Notes: a model not told the origin generated them from the sequence alone. DNA of 64,000 nucleotides from an uncultured Bacteroidota bacterium (GCA_903893815.1 CAITNS010000070.1:1-64000); one strand, 5' to 3'; shown: positions 40,812 to 51,672, counted from the stretch's first letter. Translations and numbers: made by a program.

Positions 40812-43800
40812 ATGAAAAAATATCTATTTTTAATTTTAATAATTGCTCTAGGATTAATCCTAAATGCTCAAGTATGTTTGAACCCGTCTGTTGGTTCTCC
40901 TTTTTCTTTAGCGCAACAACCTTTTGCAATTACAAGTGCTGACTTTAATGGGGATGGCAAAGCAGATTTGGCAACAGCCGATCGCAACGTTAGCACTGTA
41001 TCTGTATTTCTTGGTGATGGTGTAGCTACTTTTACATCTACAACTAGCTTTACAGTAGGGTCATTTCCTAATTCTATAACAAATGCAGATTTTAATGCGG
41101 ATGGTAAAATAGATTTGGCAACTACAAATAATGGTAGCAGCAATGTTTCTATATTACTTGGAGACGGGGCAGGAAATTTTACAGTATCCACCAATATTTC
41201 AGTAGGCTCAGCTCCTTTTTCAATTACAAAAGGAGATTTTAATTTGGATGGTAAAATAGATTTGGCTGTAGCTAATAATAGTAGCGACGATATATCTATA
41301 TTACTAGGCAATGGCTTAGGTAATTTTGCAGCTGCTGTTAGCTATACTGCAGGAAATGGACCTATTTCGGTAATAACTGCCGATTTCAATAACGATAGTA
41401 AATTGGATTTGGGTATAGCAAATTATATTGATAATAATGTATCGGTTTTAACTGGCAATGGTTTAGGAAATTTTTCAGCAGCAGTAAACTTTTCAGTTGG
41501 CACATATCCTAGATCAATAATCAATGCCGACTTTAATGCTGATGGAAATATTGATTTAGCTACAGCAAATGATGGCAGTGATGATGTATCTGTGATGCTT
41601 GGCGATGGCGCTGGAAATTTTACTCCATCTGTATTATATTCAGTAGGAACAAATCCTTATGCGGTAACAAGTGCCGATTTTAATTCTGATGGGAAAGCTG
41701 ACTTAGCAACAGCAAATTCTAACAGTAACAATATATCTGTTTTACTTGGCAACGGAGCTGGAACTTTTTCTTCTGCGGTAAATATAGGCGTCGTATCAGT
41801 TGTAGGATCGGTAATCAGTGTCGATTTTAACTCCGATGGGAGAGACGATTTAATTTCAACAAATTTCAATAGTTTGTCTATTTTTCTTAATCAAACTCCA
41901 GTTGTTAACGCAAATGCCACAGCCACCGTTGTTTGCGCAGGAACAAACATTACCTTAACTGGAGGTGGGGCAGTAACTTATACATGGACTGGAGGAGTTA
42001 GCGATGGCGTAGCATTTATTCCTTCCTCAACTGCAACTTATACAGTTACAGGTACAGATGGGAATGGATGTATAAATACAGCTGTAAAAACTATAATCGT
42101 AAATCCAGTACCTACTGCTACTGCAGGATTAGATCAAATTTTAACGTGTTCTTCACCTACAGTTGCTTTAAGTGGTTCTTCTTCACCATCAAGCTGCACG
42201 CCAGTTTGGACAGGTGGCGTTGCTTCAGGCTCTAACTCATTTAATGCTACTGCTTCTTCGGCTGGCGAATATACATTAACGGTTACCAATCCAGCGGATG
42301 GTTGTTCAGCAACGGATGTAGTTCAAGTTACAGCAAATGCCTCTATCCCAACAATTACAATTAGCGTAAGTAATACATTAACTTGTGCAAATACAACTGC
42401 AACTACTTCTGCAAGCTCATCTGCAGCATTGCCTAACTATTTATGGTCGGGACCAAGTGTTGTTTCAGGAGGTACTACAGCAAATGCAATTGTTGATCAA
42501 CCTGGCAACTATACTATTACCGTAACTGATATTCCAACGGGCTGTTCTGCGACATCTAATATAAATGTTACTCAAGACATTACATTACCAAGTGTTACAA
42601 TTATATCAAGTCCTTCTGTAATATGCTCAGGTAATAGTTCAACATTAACAGCAAATGGCGCTGTAACCTATACTTGGAGCACAACTCAAAACACAACTAG
42701 CATTTCTGTATTACCAGGTACAACAAGTTCATATACTGTTTCAGGAACTGGAACAAATGGATGTGTAAATTCTGCAATAGAAACTATTACAGTAAATGCA
42801 ACTCCAACTTTAGCAATTACAGGAAATACCAATATTTGTAATGGTTCAACATCAACATTAACAGGAAGTGGCGCAATATCCTACACTTGGGATTCAGGTG
42901 CTAATACAACAACAATTAGCGTTACACCAACAATCACAACAACATATACCTTAACTGGTGATAACGGAAATGGATGTTCTAGTCTATTACCAGTAACTGT
43001 TTCAATTATTCCTAACAAAGCAATTAGCGGAGTTGTAACAAGCACTAATGGAGCTACTGGTGGAGATATTATTATTTACAAATACACAGGAGCTCTTAGT
43101 CAGTGGGTTCAATTAACGCTTACACCAATTAGTGGGACTTATGCATTTAATAACGTTGATAGTGGTTTGTATGTTATTAGGGCAATTCCAACTGCAACCA
43201 ATATCCAAGTAACTTATGCCCCTAATTCTATTAGTTGGCAAGGAGCAACAGTTATTAATCACGGCTGTACAAATAACACTACTCAAAATATAGATTTAAT
43301 TGGATTCGCACCATTTGTAGTTGGTCCAGGTGTGGTAACAGGAAATATTGTTGAAGCTTCAGGTTTTGGTGCAAGAATGAGTAATGATGAATCTAAACCT
43401 GCAGTTCCTGGAACTCCAATAGGCGGTATTATTGTAAAAGGAGGTAAAAATCCAGGAGGTCAAATGTATGTTCAAACACTTACAGATGCATCAGGAAATT
43501 ATACACTAACAGGCTTTCCAATTAATACTTTACCTGATGATTATTTTGTTTTTGTAGATATTCCAGGTTTAGACACTAATAGTACATACTATCATATTTC
43601 GTTTGCAGTTAATGACACTGTCGTTAATGGCTTAGATTTTAATGTAGATGCTCAGTATATCAATCCTATTGGTAGTGTAACTGCAATTTCAAATGATCAA
43701 AGTGTTTTGGAAAACAAAATCACTTTATTCCCAAATCCAGCAAATCAAAAATTTACATTAGAATATGAATTAATAAAATCTGCTAATGTATTAATCGAAT

Positions 43801-43967
43801 TATTTGATGTCGTTGGTCATAAAGTGAAAACGATTGCTCCAAATTCTTTTGAAGAGAAAGACAAACATTCTCATTCAGTTAATATAGAAGATTTAAGTAC
43901 TGGCGTTTATTTTGTTAAATTGAAAATTAACGACTCAGAAACAACAATTAAACTAATCATAAACTAG
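40812..43967 (+). CDS. Secreted FG-GAP/VCBS repeat protein with Ig-like regions, conserved C-terminal module and T9SS type A tail
   Basis: Tandem ADFNxDGKxDLATAN...VSVLLGDGAGNF repeats; PAVPGTPIGGIIVKGGKNPGGQMYVQT; LFPNPANQKFTLEYE...GVYFVKLKINDSETTIKLIIN. Confidence 0.88.
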   Translation: MKKYLFLILIIALGLILNAQVCLNPSVGSPFSLAQQPFAITSADFNGDGKADLATADRNVSTVSVFLGDGVATFTSTTSFTVGSFPNSITNADFNADGKIDLATTNNGSSNVSILLGDGAGNFTVSTNISVGSAPFSITKGDFNLDGKIDLAVANNSSDDISILLGNGLGNFAAAVSYTAGNGPISVITADFNNDSKLDLGIANYIDNNVSVLTGNGLGNFSAAVNFSVGTYPRSIINADFNADGNIDLATANDGSDDVSVMLGDGAGNFTPSVLYSVGTNPYAVTSADFNSDGKADLATANSNSNNISVLLGNGAGTFSSAVNIGVVSVVGSVISVDFNSDGRDDLISTNFNSLSIFLNQTPVVNANATATVVCAGTNITLTGGGAVTYTWTGGVSDGVAFIPSSTATYTVTGTDGNGCINTAVKTIIVNPVPTATAGLDQILTCSSPTVALSGSSSPSSCTPVWTGGVASGSNSFNATASSAGEYTLTVTNPADGCSATDVVQVTANASIPTITISVSNTLTCANTTATTSASSSAALPNYLWSGPSVVSGGTTANAIVDQPGNYTITVTDIPTGCSATSNINVTQDITLPSVTIISSPSVICSGNSSTLTANGAVTYTWSTTQNTTSISVLPGTTSSYTVSGTGTNGCVNSAIETITVNATPTLAITGNTNICNGSTSTLTGSGAISYTWDSGANTTTISVTPTITTTYTLTGDNGNGCSSLLPVTVSIIPNKAISGVVTSTNGATGGDIIIYKYTGALSQWVQLTLTPISGTYAFNNVDSGLYVIRAIPTATNIQVTYAPNSISWQGATVINHGCTNNTTQNIDLIGFAPFVVGPGVVTGNIVEASGFGARMSNDESKPAVPGTPIGGIIVKGGKNPGGQMYVQTLTDASGNYTLTGFPINTLPDDYFVFVDIPGLDTNSTYYHISFAVNDTVVNGLDFNVDAQYINPIGSVTAISNDQSVLENKITLFPNPANQKFTLEYELIKSANVLIELFDVVGHKVKTIAPNSFEEKDKHSHSVNIEDLSTGVYFVKLKINDSETTIKLIIN

Positions 43968-43988
43968 TTTAATTTATAATAACAGATT

Positions 43989-44023
43989 AAGGGTATGCTT
44001 ACACAAATAATCATACCCTTTTT
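43989..44023 (+). terminator. Terminator after the FG-GAP gene
   Basis: AAGGGTATG...CATACCCTTTTT. Confidence 0.75.
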
Positions 44024-44179
44024 ATTTACACTAAATCATTAATTAATCGACTAAAAAAGTTAGATTATCGATTGTTTTATCTGATAAATCGGTAAAATAA
44101 ATTTAAATATTGTGAAAATAATCTATATTTTTGAACGTAGTAACATTTATTACTCAAATTTAAATATATAAAATCAATA

Positions 44180-47100
44180 ATGAAAAAAAATTACTCAATA
44201 ATTGAAACAATTAAATTCAACACCTTTTTTTGTTACTTTATCCTTTTAACTTCATTAGTAATATCAAGTGTTAAGGTTAATGCTCAAACAACTTATTGCG
44301 TTCCTAGCTACGCAACTGGAACTGGCTCAGGAGATTATATCTCTTTAATAGAAATTCCTACAACATCTTTAAATAGTGCATCTGGACCGTCTTCGAATCC
44401 ATTTTACACATTCTTTCCAAATACAGGTTCTACAACCGCTACATTAAACATTGGTTCTAATTATGCGCTAAATGTTGCAGGCGGAACCTATGGCACTTGC
44501 TATATTTCATGCTGGGGAGATTGGAATCATGACACTATTTTTGATGCGTCAGAGTTTATTGGTGTTTCTCCTAATGTTGGTGCATTATTAGCTGTAGGAT
44601 TTTCTTCAGGGATAACAATCCCAAATTATGCATTAAGTGGTTCAACCCGTTTAAGATTTAGATCTAGCGACACATCACCTGGACCAGCAGTAAACCAATC
44701 ATGTAACAATACAAATTCTACTTATGGAGAAACTGAAGATTACGAAGTGTATTTAATGCCTTTACCTCCATGCTCTGGTTCACCAATAGGTGGTAACACA
44801 ATCTCTACTAATACATTAGTTTGCGCTAACACTCCATTTAATTTGAGCTTAGCCAACAACTCGCTTTCTTCAGGAATTTCATATCAATGGCAATCATCTC
44901 CAAATGGAAGTGTTTGGTCAAATATTGGAACTGCACAAATAAGCTCGCAACTAGCTATCAATAATTTAACAGCTACTACTTATTACCAATGTGTTTCAAC
45001 ATGTACATCCTCTGCTCAAACCTCTACTTCTACTCCGATAATAGTAACATTAAATCCTTTAATCAATTGTTATTGTACTCCCAGTTTCGCTTTAGATTGC
45101 ACTTCAGATAAAATTTCTGATTTTTCGATTGCTAATGTTGTTTTTCAACCAAGCAACTGTGATTTAAATGGTTATTCAGATTCTACATTAAGCGCTTTTA
45201 CCGTAATTAATTTAACCGCTGGTAATACCTACTCTTTACAAGCGAATATTTCTAATAGCGGAAATGGTGGAAACATGGCTGCTGGTGCGTGGATAGATTA
45301 TAATCAGAATGGAATTTTTGACTCATCAGAATTCATCTATTTAGGTTTCGGTGGCACTCAAATTTATTCAAATACGTTATCAGTTCCAATTACTGCACCA
45401 TCTGGTTTTGTAAGAATGAGAATAAAAATTGATGCAAATTATGCAAATGCTAGTACTACATTAGACCCTTGTAACAACAATAACTTTAGTTCTTACGGTC
45501 AAATATTAGATTATAAAGTTAACATTACGGCAGCCCCAGCTTGCTCTGGAACTCCAAATGCAGGTAATGCCATTTCAACAGAAACAGCGGTGTGTTTAAA
45601 CGTTCCGTATATTTTAAATATAACAAATAATAGTGTTGCAAGTAGTATCAATTACCAATGGCAATCATCTACTGATAATGTTATTTGGACAAATTTAGGA
45701 ACCGTTCAAAATACTATACCTTATTCTATTTCCTCTCAAAGCGTAACAACTTACTATCGTTGTGTTTCTACGTGTACCATCAGTGCATTAAGTAACACCT
45801 CAACTCCTGTAACAATTAATCAAAATTTACCAACAGTTTGTTACTGTACTCCTGAAAATAATTATTGCACTAATGCCCAAATAACTAATGTATTGTTTGA
45901 AACAATTAACGATATACCTGTATGTGGTACATCTGGTTATACAGATAATACTTCAACTATTGCCACTGTTAGTTTAACTGCAAATCAAACTTACAGTATT
46001 ACCAATACAATAAATACTCAAGTTGGCATTGGATATATTGTTTGTTGGATTGATTATAATCAAAATGGAATTTTTGACTCAAGCGAACGTACTGATTTAG
46101 GAAATACAATTTCTTCCTTTACGATTTCTTCAAATATTAATATTCCATTCACCGCTATTGGAGGAAACACAAGAATGCGTATTAAATTATCCTCTTCATT
46201 TAGTACAATTACTAATATTGACCCATGTTTAACAAATGGCTTTGATGGTCAAATACTAGATTATCAAATTTATATTAATCCAGTTACCCCTTGTACAGGC
46301 GCTCCAAATGCGGGTGATGCAACGGCACCTGTTTCAACTATTTGCGAAAATGTTCCAGTGACTTTAAATTTAGTAAATAACGATATTGTAAGTAATATCT
46401 CTTATCAATGGCAATCATCTACTGATAATGTTATTTGGACAAACATAGGAAGTTCTCAAACAAACGTTCCATATACCATCACAAGTCAATCCATTACTTC
46501 TTATTACAGATGTTTAACCACATGCACAACGAGTGCGTTAACATCAACATCAACAGTATGGACTGTGACTCAAAATTTACCAACAACTTGTTATTGTATT
46601 CCTGATCCAACAGATTGCGCAGGAAGCTATTTTATTAAGCAAGTATCCTTTGCAACAATGACAAATACCTCCTCATGTGGAGCTAATGGTTATACTGATT
46701 ATACAGTAAGTGTGCCGTCAGCAACCACAACAGCTGGTCAAACGTATACTTTAACAACTGTTTTAGGATATTATAATAGCGGGGATGTTTATGCTTGGAT
46801 TGATTATGATAAAAATGGGGTATTTGATTCTGCCGAATATACATATTTAGGAACAAGTATTGCAAGTGACACTATTGCTGGCGCTATAACTATACCAGTA
46901 ACGGCAATCCCTGGGATTACAAGAATGAGAGTTCGAAATATTAGCGGAAACTCTTTAGGGGCTTCTGATGCCTGCTTTACGCCTACTTTTGCACCTCGAC
47001 CTATGTTTAATTCGGTTATGAGCAGCGGTTCAATTGGAGAATCGGAAGATTATTTAGTTACTATTTTACCTCCAGATTGTAGTATTATCAACTTTCCATC

Positions 47101-49060
47101 GAAGGTTTCAGTATCTGGCAATTTAGATATTTGTGCAGGAAACTCAACAACTCTTGATTTAACAAACCCTCTTCCAATTGCAACAGGTATTACTTATCAA
47201 TGGAAAGCATTTAATGGAAGTGCTTACGTTAACGAAGGGTCAGCATCAAACTCTTCAAGTTTAACAGCTTCTCCAACATCTAACACTCCGTATTATTGTG
47301 AAATTTTATGTAATGGAAATCCTGTTAGAAATACAGATACCGTTTTAGTAAAATTTCAAACAATTACAACATCACCAAATACAACCAGTGTAACTTGTAA
47401 TGGATTATGCAATGGCTCTGCAACCTTAAACGCATCTTCTTTTGGAGCTACTTTAACATACTCTTGGACTAGTAATGTGAGTACAAGTGATTTAGCTTCT
47501 AACCTTTGCGCAGGTTTATATACAGTTTCTATTACTAATCCAACTGGATGTGTAATTACAGAAACTATTACAATTACAGAGCCTGCTGTATTATCAGCAA
47601 CCCTTTCTCAAACAAACATTAGTTGCTATGGATTAACAGATGGTGTTGCTTCTGCTACTGTTACTGGTGGGGCTGCTCCATTAAATTTTTCCTGGTTGCC
47701 AGCTGGCGGTGCTGCTTTAACAGCAAATAACTTATCTATTGGAAACTATACTTTTAATGTTGCAGATGGAAATGGTTGTACATTAAGTCAAACAATTTCA
47801 ATCACAGGACCTGGAATATTTTCCGCATCCATCAATACAAACAACACTTCTATCTGTGAACAATTAGAAGACACTATTTCATCCACAATTGTTGGAGGAA
47901 CTGCTCCTTATTCTTATAATTGGATTGAACTACCTTCCACTACAGTTTCAACTAATCCAAACTATACTTATACAACTTCCGTAGGAACTTATTCTTATAA
48001 TTTATCAGTAACTGATAATAATGGATGTGTAGCCAATAGCAATACCGTTACAATCCTTGTTAATCCTTCAAGTAATTTCTCAGGAAATGTTACGACTTTT
48101 GGGGGTACTCCAGTTGCCGGAAGAGTCGTATTATATAAGTACTTACCTTTTTATACAAAATTCGATTCAGTTGCAGGACAAAATATTGGCGGTGCAGGTG
48201 ATTTCTTATTTACATCCTTCACATCAGGAACTTATATCATTAAAGCAATTCCTACGGCAACAAATATGCAGATAGCCTATGGAGCTGCTGTTGGCGATAC
48301 AGCAATTGCATGGAAAGATGCTAATCAGATTAATCACGGTTGTGCGGTGAATGATGTACAGGACATTTTCGTGAAGCCATTAACTGTTCTGCCAACAACT
48401 ACTATAACAGGTTCTTTTAGTGGAACTATTTATGGAACACCTCAATATTTTCAGAGAATTGGTGATTTTGGTCAAAAGCCAACTGTTCCCGGAACACCAA
48501 TTGGTGGCATTATTGTAAAAGGCGGTAAAAATCCTGGCGGACAAATGTTCGTGCAAACAATTACATCCACAACACCAGGATCAGAAGGTACTTATACTTT
48601 AACTGGAATTCCAATTAGTTCTACTGCTAATGACTATTTTATATTAGTTGACATACCCGGATTAGATACTAATGGGACGTATTACCGAACAATTTCAACA
48701 TCAGGTTATGATTTCCAAGGCTTAGACTTTTTAGTAGATACTGCTAAGATTAATCCGATTCCTTTTAATTTAGTTAGCGTAAATAATTTCTCAGCTATTG
48801 AAAATCAAATTAAGGTATTTCCAAATCCTGCCTCTAATAATGTAAGCATTCAATATAATTTAAAAGCTAACGCATTAGTTAAAATTGAGTTGTTTGATAT
48901 GGTGGGTAAATCAGTAAAACTACTTTTACCAGAAACTCAGCAAAGTATAGATACTCATAAAAAGTCATGGCAAATTAATGATGTAAGTGCTGGTTTATAT
49001 TTTATTAAAATAATAATTAATGGCGAAGAAAGTACTATCAAACTTTCTGTAACCCATTAA
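44180..49060 (+). CDS. Large secreted protein: GEVED-type and Ig-like repeats, SprB-like repeats, conserved C-terminal module, T9SS type A tail
   Basis: YGETEDYEVYL, WIDYNQNGIFDSSE; four CSG(T/S)PNAGN...STDNVIWTN repeats; SVTCNGLCNGSATLNAS; shared tail. Confidence 0.87.
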   Translation: MKKNYSIIETIKFNTFFCYFILLTSLVISSVKVNAQTTYCVPSYATGTGSGDYISLIEIPTTSLNSASGPSSNPFYTFFPNTGSTTATLNIGSNYALNVAGGTYGTCYISCWGDWNHDTIFDASEFIGVSPNVGALLAVGFSSGITIPNYALSGSTRLRFRSSDTSPGPAVNQSCNNTNSTYGETEDYEVYLMPLPPCSGSPIGGNTISTNTLVCANTPFNLSLANNSLSSGISYQWQSSPNGSVWSNIGTAQISSQLAINNLTATTYYQCVSTCTSSAQTSTSTPIIVTLNPLINCYCTPSFALDCTSDKISDFSIANVVFQPSNCDLNGYSDSTLSAFTVINLTAGNTYSLQANISNSGNGGNMAAGAWIDYNQNGIFDSSEFIYLGFGGTQIYSNTLSVPITAPSGFVRMRIKIDANYANASTTLDPCNNNNFSSYGQILDYKVNITAAPACSGTPNAGNAISTETAVCLNVPYILNITNNSVASSINYQWQSSTDNVIWTNLGTVQNTIPYSISSQSVTTYYRCVSTCTISALSNTSTPVTINQNLPTVCYCTPENNYCTNAQITNVLFETINDIPVCGTSGYTDNTSTIATVSLTANQTYSITNTINTQVGIGYIVCWIDYNQNGIFDSSERTDLGNTISSFTISSNINIPFTAIGGNTRMRIKLSSSFSTITNIDPCLTNGFDGQILDYQIYINPVTPCTGAPNAGDATAPVSTICENVPVTLNLVNNDIVSNISYQWQSSTDNVIWTNIGSSQTNVPYTITSQSITSYYRCLTTCTTSALTSTSTVWTVTQNLPTTCYCIPDPTDCAGSYFIKQVSFATMTNTSSCGANGYTDYTVSVPSATTTAGQTYTLTTVLGYYNSGDVYAWIDYDKNGVFDSAEYTYLGTSIASDTIAGAITIPVTAIPGITRMRVRNISGNSLGASDACFTPTFAPRPMFNSVMSSGSIGESEDYLVTILPPDCSIINFPSKVSVSGNLDICAGNSTTLDLTNPLPIATGITYQWKAFNGSAYVNEGSASNSSSLTASPTSNTPYYCEILCNGNPVRNTDTVLVKFQTITTSPNTTSVTCNGLCNGSATLNASSFGATLTYSWTSNVSTSDLASNLCAGLYTVSITNPTGCVITETITITEPAVLSATLSQTNISCYGLTDGVASATVTGGAAPLNFSWLPAGGAALTANNLSIGNYTFNVADGNGCTLSQTISITGPGIFSASINTNNTSICEQLEDTISSTIVGGTAPYSYNWIELPSTTVSTNPNYTYTTSVGTYSYNLSVTDNNGCVANSNTVTILVNPSSNFSGNVTTFGGTPVAGRVVLYKYLPFYTKFDSVAGQNIGGAGDFLFTSFTSGTYIIKAIPTATNMQIAYGAAVGDTAIAWKDANQINHGCAVNDVQDIFVKPLTVLPTTTITGSFSGTIYGTPQYFQRIGDFGQKPTVPGTPIGGIIVKGGKNPGGQMFVQTITSTTPGSEGTYTLTGIPISSTANDYFILVDIPGLDTNGTYYRTISTSGYDFQGLDFLVDTAKINPIPFNLVSVNNFSAIENQIKVFPNPASNNVSIQYNLKANALVKIELFDMVGKSVKLLLPETQQSIDTHKKSWQINDVSAGLYFIKIIINGEESTIKLSVTH

Positions 49061-49080
49061 TACAATTTTCACTTATTATA

Positions 49081-49113
49081 AAAGCCATCCGCTAGTTAAC
49101 GGATGGCTTTTTT
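49081..49113 (+). terminator. Terminator, copy 1 of a duplicated 3' end
   Basis: AAAGCCATCCG...CGGATGGCTTTTTT. Confidence 0.8.
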
Positions 49114-49218
49114 ATTATATTTGATTTGCTAAAATAAAATTATTTATCTTATCATTTTATTTAAACTTATTTATTATTTGTTTAAACTCTTTACAATAAA
49201 TCCATTAAAATTTAAAAT

Positions 49219-51600
49219 ATGAAAAAAACAAAATACTTTTTTTACTGCTTTATAATAATCTCTTTATTAGGAAAAGCACAAAAACCTTTATTCCAATATG
49301 TTAAAAACATAGGAAATGCAATAAGTAATAGTGGAGATCCTTTGATTGCAGTTGACAAATCTGGAAACGTTTATACGACTAGTTTTTTTGATGGAACATT
49401 AGATTTTGACCCTGGAGCAGGAGTTAATAATCTAACTGCCTTAGGTACTAAAGATACTTATATTTCGAAATTAGATAGTGTTGGTAATTTAATTTGGGCT
49501 AAAAGTTTTGGAGGTACTGGTGCTACTCATAGTAGTGGTATTTCTTTAGATGTGTTAGGAAACATATACATAAGTGGTGATTTTAGTAATACTACCGATT
49601 TTGACCCAAATGCCACGACTGCAAATTTAATATCGCTTGGTGGAACTGATGCATTTATTACAAAATTAGATGTTAATGGTAATTTAATTTGGGCCAAAAG
49701 TATAGGCGGTATTAGTGATGAATACGGAAAATCTATTGCTGTTGACGCTCTGGGAAATATAATTGCAACGGGTACTTATTCAGGGACGGCTGACTTTGAT
49801 CCGAGTGCTGCCATTTTTAATTTAACACCAGTTGGTGCTATTGATATTTTTGTTGAAAAATTAGATGCAACCGGTAATTTTGTTTGGGCTAAAAGCATAG
49901 GAGGCGTTTCTAATGAATTTGCTGGTTCTATGAATGTTGATGTTTCAGGTAATATCTATACAACAGGTGAATATTCAGCAATAGTAGATTTTGATCCTGG
50001 AGCAAATATATTTAATTTAACATCTGCAGGAATGGAAGATGTTTTTATTTCAAAATTAGATGCCAATGGTAATTTTATTTGGGCAAAAACTATTGGAGGA
50101 AATTCTACTGATATTTCCTATGGTATAAAAATAGATGCACTTGGTAAAATATACACCACAGGTTACTATTCAGGAACGGTAGATTTTGATCCTAACGCTG
50201 GAACTACGAATTTAACATCTGTTGGAGGAGACGATATTTTTGTTTTAAAGTTAGATAACAATAGTAATTTAATTTGGGCTAAAAGTATGGGAGGTAGTTC
50301 CCTTGAATATGGAAAAACATTAGTTTTAGATAATAGTAGTAATATATATATTTCTGGCTTATATAATGGCACTGCCGATTTTGATCCAAGTAGTGGAATT
50401 TACAACTTAACCCCAAACGGCATCTTTGATGTTTTTATTTCAAAAATAGACTCTTCAGGTAATTTTGTTTGGGCTAAAAGCATTGGTGGTACTGATATGG
50501 ATTATGCAACTGCAATTACATTAGATAAATATAATTCGATTTATACTGTAGGTAAGTTTGGAAATTCAGTAGATTTTGACCCTAACACAGGAGTAAAAAT
50601 TGTATCAACAAGTATAGCTTCACAAGATGCTTTTATTCAAAAGATGATACAATGTAATATTAAATCAATGTCAGGTTCTATTTCAGGATCTAACTCAGGA
50701 AATGTAGTTTTATATCAATATATTCCTACTTTAAGCAAATGGGATTCGGTTGCTTTTACACCCTATTCATCAAACTATTCATTTGGATTAATAGACAGTT
50801 CTTCCTATGTTTTAAAAGCAGTACCCACAGCTACAAATGAACAAGTTACTTATTTTGGTAATGCCATTAGTTGGCAAGGTGCAACTGTTGTAACCCATGG
50901 ATGTATGGCAAATACTACCAGTGCAATAGTAGTTTCTTCGTTTGCAAATATTGGTAGTGGCACAGGTTCCTTTAGCGGAAAAATAACAGAAGGAGATAGT
51001 TATGGAAAAAGAATGTGTAGTGAATTTAAACCTACTGTTCCCGGAACACCAATTGGAGGAATTATAGTAAAAGGTGGGAAAAATCCGGGGGGGCAAATGT
51101 TTGTTCAAACAACTACCGATGCATTAGGCAATTATACCTTATTTAGTTTACCAGCAAATACAGGAAATGAATCCTATTTTGTATTAGTTGATATACCTGG
51201 CTTAGATACAAACAATACGTATCATGAAGTAATTTCCTTAACTAATAATCAATACATAAATCTTGATTTTGTGGTAGATTCTGCTAAAATTAACCCAATA
51301 CACATCTCTGATGTTAGTGTTCATACTATTTCAGCAATTGAAAATCAAGTAAAAGTATTCCCTAACCCTGCATCAAATAATGTCAGCATTTATTATAACT
51401 TAAAAGCTAATGCATTAGTTAAAATCGAGTTGTTTGATATGTTAGGTAAATCAGTAAAACTACTTTTACCAGAAACTCAGCAAAGTATAGATACTCATAA
51501 AAAGTCATGGCAAATTGATGATTTAGGAGCTGGTTTATATTTTATAAAAATGACTATTAATGGAATGGAAAGCACTATCAAACTTTCTGTAACTCATTAA
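49219..51600 (+). CDS. Secreted SBBP-type repeat protein with conserved C-terminal module and T9SS type A tail
   Basis: Repeats of GNIYxTGxYSGTxDFDPxAGxxNLTSxGxxDxFISKLDxxGNLIWAKSIGG; shared tail. Confidence 0.88.
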   Translation: MKKTKYFFYCFIIISLLGKAQKPLFQYVKNIGNAISNSGDPLIAVDKSGNVYTTSFFDGTLDFDPGAGVNNLTALGTKDTYISKLDSVGNLIWAKSFGGTGATHSSGISLDVLGNIYISGDFSNTTDFDPNATTANLISLGGTDAFITKLDVNGNLIWAKSIGGISDEYGKSIAVDALGNIIATGTYSGTADFDPSAAIFNLTPVGAIDIFVEKLDATGNFVWAKSIGGVSNEFAGSMNVDVSGNIYTTGEYSAIVDFDPGANIFNLTSAGMEDVFISKLDANGNFIWAKTIGGNSTDISYGIKIDALGKIYTTGYYSGTVDFDPNAGTTNLTSVGGDDIFVLKLDNNSNLIWAKSMGGSSLEYGKTLVLDNSSNIYISGLYNGTADFDPSSGIYNLTPNGIFDVFISKIDSSGNFVWAKSIGGTDMDYATAITLDKYNSIYTVGKFGNSVDFDPNTGVKIVSTSIASQDAFIQKMIQCNIKSMSGSISGSNSGNVVLYQYIPTLSKWDSVAFTPYSSNYSFGLIDSSSYVLKAVPTATNEQVTYFGNAISWQGATVVTHGCMANTTSAIVVSSFANIGSGTGSFSGKITEGDSYGKRMCSEFKPTVPGTPIGGIIVKGGKNPGGQMFVQTTTDALGNYTLFSLPANTGNESYFVLVDIPGLDTNNTYHEVISLTNNQYINLDFVVDSAKINPIHISDVSVHTISAIENQVKVFPNPASNNVSIYYNLKANALVKIELFDMLGKSVKLLLPETQQSIDTHKKSWQIDDLGAGLYFIKMTINGMESTIKLSVTH

Positions 51601-51620
51601 TACAATTTTCACTTATTATA

Positions 51621-51653
51621 AAAGCCATCCGTTAGTTAACGCATGGCTTTTTT
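51621..51653 (+). terminator. Terminator, copy 2 of a duplicated 3' end
   Basis: AAAGCCATCCGTTAGTTAACGCATGGCTTTTTT; near-identical to 49081-49113. Confidence 0.7.
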
Positions 51654-51672
51654 ATTATATTTGGGTTGCAAA

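Noticed and set aside
40868-41311. Minus-strand 147-aa ORF with repeats
   Set aside because: Antisense of the FG-GAP repeat coding region
49360-50640. Regular repeats as a possible array
   Set aside because: In-frame SBBP-type repeats of a secreted protein, not a nucleic-acid array
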